Origin: Actinostola sp. cb2023
Taxonomy: Eukaryota > Cnidaria > Anthozoa > Actiniaria > Actinostolidae
DNA length: 64,000 nucleotides
Assembly (NCBI GenBank): GCA_033675265.1
Contig: JAUJYZ010001429.1
Coordinates: forward strand, 67,001-131,000
Direction of reading: 5' to 3'
Positions 59,152-64,000 of the stretch are shown piece by piece (position 1 is the first letter of the stretch; each line of letters opens with the position of its first letter). The translations under genes were made by a program, and so were the position numbers. Under the pieces are notes generated by a model, which searched no databases, was not told the origin of the DNA, and saw only the letters and a list, made by a program, of their open reading frames with translations.

Positions 59152-59439
59152 TAGTACACCCTCAGATACAATGTATTCTGTTCTTCTACACATCTGTAAA
59201 TACAATATAAATGGTGTATAACTACAGCACATATGAACATCGGGTCCAGTAACTGAACTTACAGACCTGATAGTACACTCAGATATTCTGTTCTTCTACA
59301 CACGTGTAAATACAATATAAAATATAACTACAGCATGAACAATTGCACCTTTAAAATATTTAATTATTTTATTCATATAAAAACAAACACAGCTAGCGCA
59401 ACCATTTTTTCTGAGACTTGAAAATTATGTGCGTTTTTT

Positions 59440-59545
59440 TCGGGCTTCCTGTGGTAAAGGGCGCGGTTAATAGACGGGCTTCCTGTGGTAAAGGGCGTGG
59501 TTAATAGATGGGCTTCCTGTGGTAAAGGGCGCGGTTAATAGACGA
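59440..59545. repeat. 34-bp tandem repeat, just over three copies
   Basis: GGGCTTCCTGTGGTAAAGGG, CGCGGTTAATAGAC repeats three times with one or two changes, then a partial unit. GGGCTTCCTGTGG-like fragments also occur near 10649 and 22158, hinting that the unit came from a dispersed element. Confidence 0.85.
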
Positions 59546-62061
59546 GCTTCCTGTGTTGTATAGTGAATATTCAGTATGCAAAGCATTAGTGGTAATTTTT
59601 ACTACACAACGCCCAAGTCCTATTGTTTTTATTGTCGATTTTCTTGTAGTTATTTTTGATCCTCGTAATTCAGTGATAATGGACGAAGGACTAATTTACT
59701 TGTATCCGGCGGCATTTTATAAATACTTGTATTAGCTTGTTGCTTCATGGAGATTCCTACTGTGTGAACGTTGTTATTTATTACACTACAATTCACTACA
59801 ACCAAATAAGCAGACAAAAGATAACAACACATATCCTGCATGTATATTAAAAAACACAGGAACTCAGAACTGTTTTTCACAAAAAGCCGATGTATCTACC
59901 CGCACCGCAAGGCAATGGCCTGAATCGGATTATCACTGAAAATATATCGCAAATCCATCGGAACTCCAAAATCTTAATGTTTTTCACCGGACAATCAAGG
60001 CAAGGTGTTTGGACTTGTGTAGCCTGCCAATGCGTCTACATTCGATCAAATTTATTTATAACAACAACTTTATTTGCAACCGAAAATATGACAATGACAA
60101 AAATGGTGTCGACAGGGGGGAACTGAATCGTCATATTAAACATATTTAGACTACAAATTATTAGAATTCGCATCGCAAATAAAGTGATTTTCGTACGATT
60201 AATTTCATGCAACCTTGCTTGGCCTCCGCGCTGTAAGAAAATAAAGAGTTTGCCAACGAATGTTCCAGATTTGCTTTAAGCTACTTGGTCCATGTTTCGT
60301 TTAGTCGCATAATTAATCTGCATGGAGATCACACGATCCGAAGAGATCGCTTGATGTGCGCAACGGCTTGACGTAATCTGTAGTCGAGAGTTCTTTAAAG
60401 TAATTATAATCACATCCTGTACTCGAAGAAAGTCGGAAAAGAGATTACTTTTGACTTTAAAAGCGAAACATAATTGTTATGGTACTCCTGTATGAAAGTA
60501 AAGTGTGTCGGAGAATTATTTCAAGGCGTCAAAGACAATTCTACGTGATTTAGCTGCAATTTATTTAAAATCATCAAGTTTTTATTCCTTTGGAATTGTT
60601 GGAGTGCGCAAACATTCATTTTCTCTCAAATTAACTTCATCGATATTCCAACTACCCCGCGGGGCGACTCCGGTCCTGTCCGACGTCCTGTTCGACGTCC
60701 TGTCCAATTATTAGATTATCTACAATAGTTAATTAGAGATCATTAGGGATCGACTAGGAAAAGGGATTTTTATTTTTTCATTATTGATAATCGCATAATT
60801 CAGGGACTCAGTTCGTAGGTAGTGCTACACTATCTATTACGACCTCGAGGCTACTTACGTACATATGTGACTGCTCTATCAGATCAGGTTTTCAGCATTG
60901 CGCGTTTGATTATTTTGATGCGACATCGAAAACGACAACCAAATTACTGTAACTTCCGACGTTTTGCACTTTTCAAAGTCTTTCATCCGGAAAATCAAGA
61001 GTTCATGAAAAAAGCAGCCAATCAACGAGATACATTGAACATAGTATTCCGCTGACAAGGTGCTGTGGGCTCAATCATTGGATTGATGTCTTGCGATCTA
61101 AGACCATTCCAGTCCAGCGCTATGTGATCAGAGTTAGGTTATTCACGACATATCACCCCGGCCGTCACATATACAACAGTAAAGGATTATTGTAAGTATA
61201 AAACCAATTCGGCCCAGAATTCGTTCGGATATATTTGTGGCTAACCTCATTTGGAGTGAAATTGGTCCTATTTTTGTGTGTACATGTCTATTTAGAACAG
61301 GAGAAACTAAAATATAATCTCAAATTTCGATGTGGCTTATTTCTTATACACAAGTCTCCATTTGCGGATAGATCTAAATAATACTAATTAAATAGTACTA
61401 GTTCTATTGTTTTCTATTGTTTCGCCACTCTGTTTAGTACTAAATAGATTATAGAGTTTTAATTATTATCACGCATAATTAAGATTAATATAATTCCCCA
61501 TTGGTTTTGCGACCTTTTACCCATCCCCGCAACAATTGTTTCAACCTTATATTAATTGTTCATAGCGTTAGGCGTTTCAACTAAAACCAAGCCCACAACC
61601 TTCGTTGGGCCGTTAATACTGAGATCAGAAACAAATGGTTAGAAATGACAGAATACACAGTCGAAAGTCTGAATGGAAATTTCCGCTTCCGAAACCATCT
61701 CACAACGAATGTACCGTCTGACAAGTTGGTTTGACATACGAGTCTTGAACTATACATTCAGTCTAGGGAAATAGAAACCTTTAGACCTTTTTTGCATATT
61801 TTCATGCTAATATGTACTTGTAGAATGATGCCATTTACAATAACTATACTTCCTAGAACTGTTTAGATATATAGAGCGCCGCCGCAGGGTCAACGACGAA
61901 AGCTTTGACGTGTTACCCTCTCAAAGTAAAGTCACTTACCTACTTACTTACTAATTCTTACTACTTTACTTCCTTGGTTTCTTTTATTCACATCATTTTC
62001 CTTCTTTTATTTTTGTCTTTCTTCAGTACATTTCCCCCCGGGATTTTCCCCATTTCCTTAC

Positions 62062-62325
62062 TTACTTACTTTCTTTCTCTCTTTCTCTCTTTCTCTCTTT
62101 CTCTCTTTCTCTCTTTCTCTCTTTCTCTCTTTCTCTCTTTCTCTCTTTCTCTCTTTCTCTTTCTCTCTCTCTCTCTTTTTTCTCTTTCTCTCTTTCTCTC
62201 TTTCTCTCTTTCTCTCTTTCTCTCTTTCTCTCTTTCTCTCTTTCTCTCTTTCTCTCTTTCTCTCTTTCTCTCTTTCTCTCTTTCTCTCTTTCTCTCTTTC
62301 TCTCTTTCTCTCTTTCTTTCTTTCT
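62062..62325. repeat. (CTTTCTCT)n polypyrimidine array
   Basis: About 260 bp of nearly pure TCTCTTTC octamer repeats with one TTTTTTC break near 62178. Strict purine/pyrimidine strand asymmetry makes it a possible triplex-forming tract. Open frames are artefacts. Confidence 0.95.
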
Positions 62326-64000
62326 CATTATTTTAACTTTCTTTGCCTTCTTTGCTTTCCTATTTTCTGTCTTCAGCTTCCCCTTTCATTCATTTTGCTT
62401 TAATTAATCCTTTCTTCCTCTCTTTTTTTACCGTTCTTTCATAGTAAATTACTTTTCTCCTTCAGTTTCATCCTGTCTTTTGTCTCATTTATCATTCTCA
62501 GCTTCATAGTCGATTGCCGACATACTCCACCCATGTGGTCCCTGCCTAAGCTATATTTAAAGCAGGCTATTTCACCATCATTTCTCTAGAAATGTCATGT
62601 CTTAGTATACCGGAACAAGCGTAGGTGCCTACTTATATATAGTTCTATCACGGTAAAGCTGTTTAAAGTGGGCGACAAGAAATTCCTGTGCTTTTAGGGC
62701 TTGTGACGGCCTTGTGGGGCAGCTGTGAGGATTACTTTGATTCTTCCTTCATTCCGGCTTTTATTTAGTCTTTCGTTCATTCATAATTTTCATGCTTTTC
62801 CTAGTTCTTTCCATGTTTCTGTTTCAGTTATGTTTCCCTTCTTTTCATTCATTTTTCTTCCAGTTTTGTTCATTCGTTTATATTCATTCATGTTTTTTAA
62901 ATAATTTGCTCTCCATATTTCCCTTTCTCTTTTTTTTTACAACAATTTCACCTGTCAAAGGCTTCGAGTTTTACCGTTGCGTGACACTGTACTGTTGCGT
63001 GACACTGTACTCTCAATGACTACGGCAAACCAGCCAATCAGATTGTGAGATTACTCAAGTCAACTGAAAATTCCTTTTTCGTCTCTTTCCTCCCCATCTC
63101 TCTTTATCTCATCGATCCTCCCTTGTCCTCTTATTGCTTAATCACATATACGACTAGCTAGCTCTCAGTCCCTGTTATTGTAACCTTTGAATCTGAAAGA
63201 AAATGGTATCGGTTTCGCACTAGGTTCTGCACTGATGTCCACTCATTACACTCTTAAGATCATCACAATACCTAGATATCCAAAACATATGTCGTACTGA
63301 TACAATAGCTTGGAGTATTCGTGTGAGAGGGATGGGAAAAGTCACAATCCGAACTGATAAAAGATCTATATGTCGACCTTGCGCCGGCCAGCTTCCTTGA
63401 ACTCCTGATAAGCGACTCCAATCCATCAATCTGTGTTTATTAGAGTCTTTAAGATAACAGAGAGAAACGGCTATTTTGAGGTTTGGACCGGAAGCCGCTT
63501 TTGGTGACAGAGAACCCAATACTTTTCTAGTAATTTGTAAAGGAAGAGGTTGTCATACAACGATGTAGCTGGAGCCTCTATGGAGCTCAGCGTAGGAGTA
63601 TAGTTTTGTTTAGTGTTATAGCCTCGCTATGCCATAGAGGAATTCGTGATGATCATGTTAGTTCTCGTATGCGCTAAATTAATCTGTTGTCGCACAGTGC
63701 TGTATGTGGTGCGTAATTGAGTGATATGGACTACTGTATATATTTGTGATGACAACGTACTCTAATATATCAGGAAATCGTTAGGACTTTCTTGCAGTAA
63801 CAATAACAAAACGTTCTGTATTTCCGTTGAGAGATGCATTCAACTCTTAACTTAGCCCTGTATTGCGAAACTCAATCTTTTATCTTAAGAATAATATTAT
63901 ATCCTAGTAAGGTGCGTTTTTGCTCTCGTCACGCAGGATCCGGAGACTCTATTCCAAGTTGAAGAACACTACGATATTGTGATTTATATAGTTATTTTAT

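Larger units (their letters stand above)
59152..64000. other. Spacer downstream of HMG20 with no convincing gene
   Basis: The region holds the HMG20 3' flank, a 34-bp tandem repeat (59440-59545), TTTAGTACT foldback remnants near 61380-61450 and a CTTT/CTCT array (62062-62325). An open minus-strand frame at 63220-63530 lacks an ATG near its start and shows no motif that I recognise. The rest is AT-rich spacer. Confidence 0.5.

Noticed and set aside
63220..63530. Minus-strand open frame of about 100 codons (LKIAVSLCYLKDSNK)
   Set aside because: It has no ATG near its start, no recognised domain and no partner exons with good splice sites. It could be a decayed transposon fragment, but I cannot support a gene.

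Overview
This looks like nuclear DNA of an invertebrate animal. Genes are split into many short GT-AG exons, orthologues of vertebrate genes keep near-vertebrate length, and introns and spacers are full of microsatellites, minisatellites and short foldback (MITE-like) elements. A cnidarian, perhaps an anthozoan, is my best guess, inferred from the style of the GPCR and secreted protein and from the repeats. No sequence search was possible.

Five protein genes can be rebuilt by splicing. (1) 2333-4562, minus: a four-exon, 372-residue secreted Pro/Cys-rich protein with a divergent SEA-like C-terminal half. (2) 10008-44326, minus: an essentially complete type I ferlin (dysferlin/myoferlin/Fer1L5 class), about 59 exons and about 2,020 residues, with C2A to C2G, FerA/FerB, DysF and a C-terminal membrane anchor. 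(3) 28656-30741, plus: a two-exon class A GPCR nested antisense inside a 4.4-kb ferlin intron, with a one-base frameshift in an A-tract in this copy. (4) 48331-55088, minus: NHLRC2, nine exons, 726 residues. (5) 55243-59151, plus: an HMG20A/HMG20B relative, ten exons, 437 residues, with an added C2H2 zinc finger. Genes 4 and 5 are head to head, 154 bp between start codons, and probably share a promoter.

The genes do not form a pathway. The ferlin would act in calcium-dependent membrane fusion and repair, NHLRC2 is a thioredoxin-like/beta-propeller protein, and HMG20 proteins belong to LSD1/CoREST-type chromatin complexes. Spacers at 1-2332, 4563-10007, 44327-48330 and 59152-64000 show no convincing gene.

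The repeat layer is the more unusual part. It includes two copies of one foldback family, each with a perfect 9-bp target-site duplication; nested hairpins; an 86-bp satellite in eight copies; a 52-bp satellite in about 21 copies; a run of 46 G; and simple repeats that repeatedly begin just inside the 5' end of introns.
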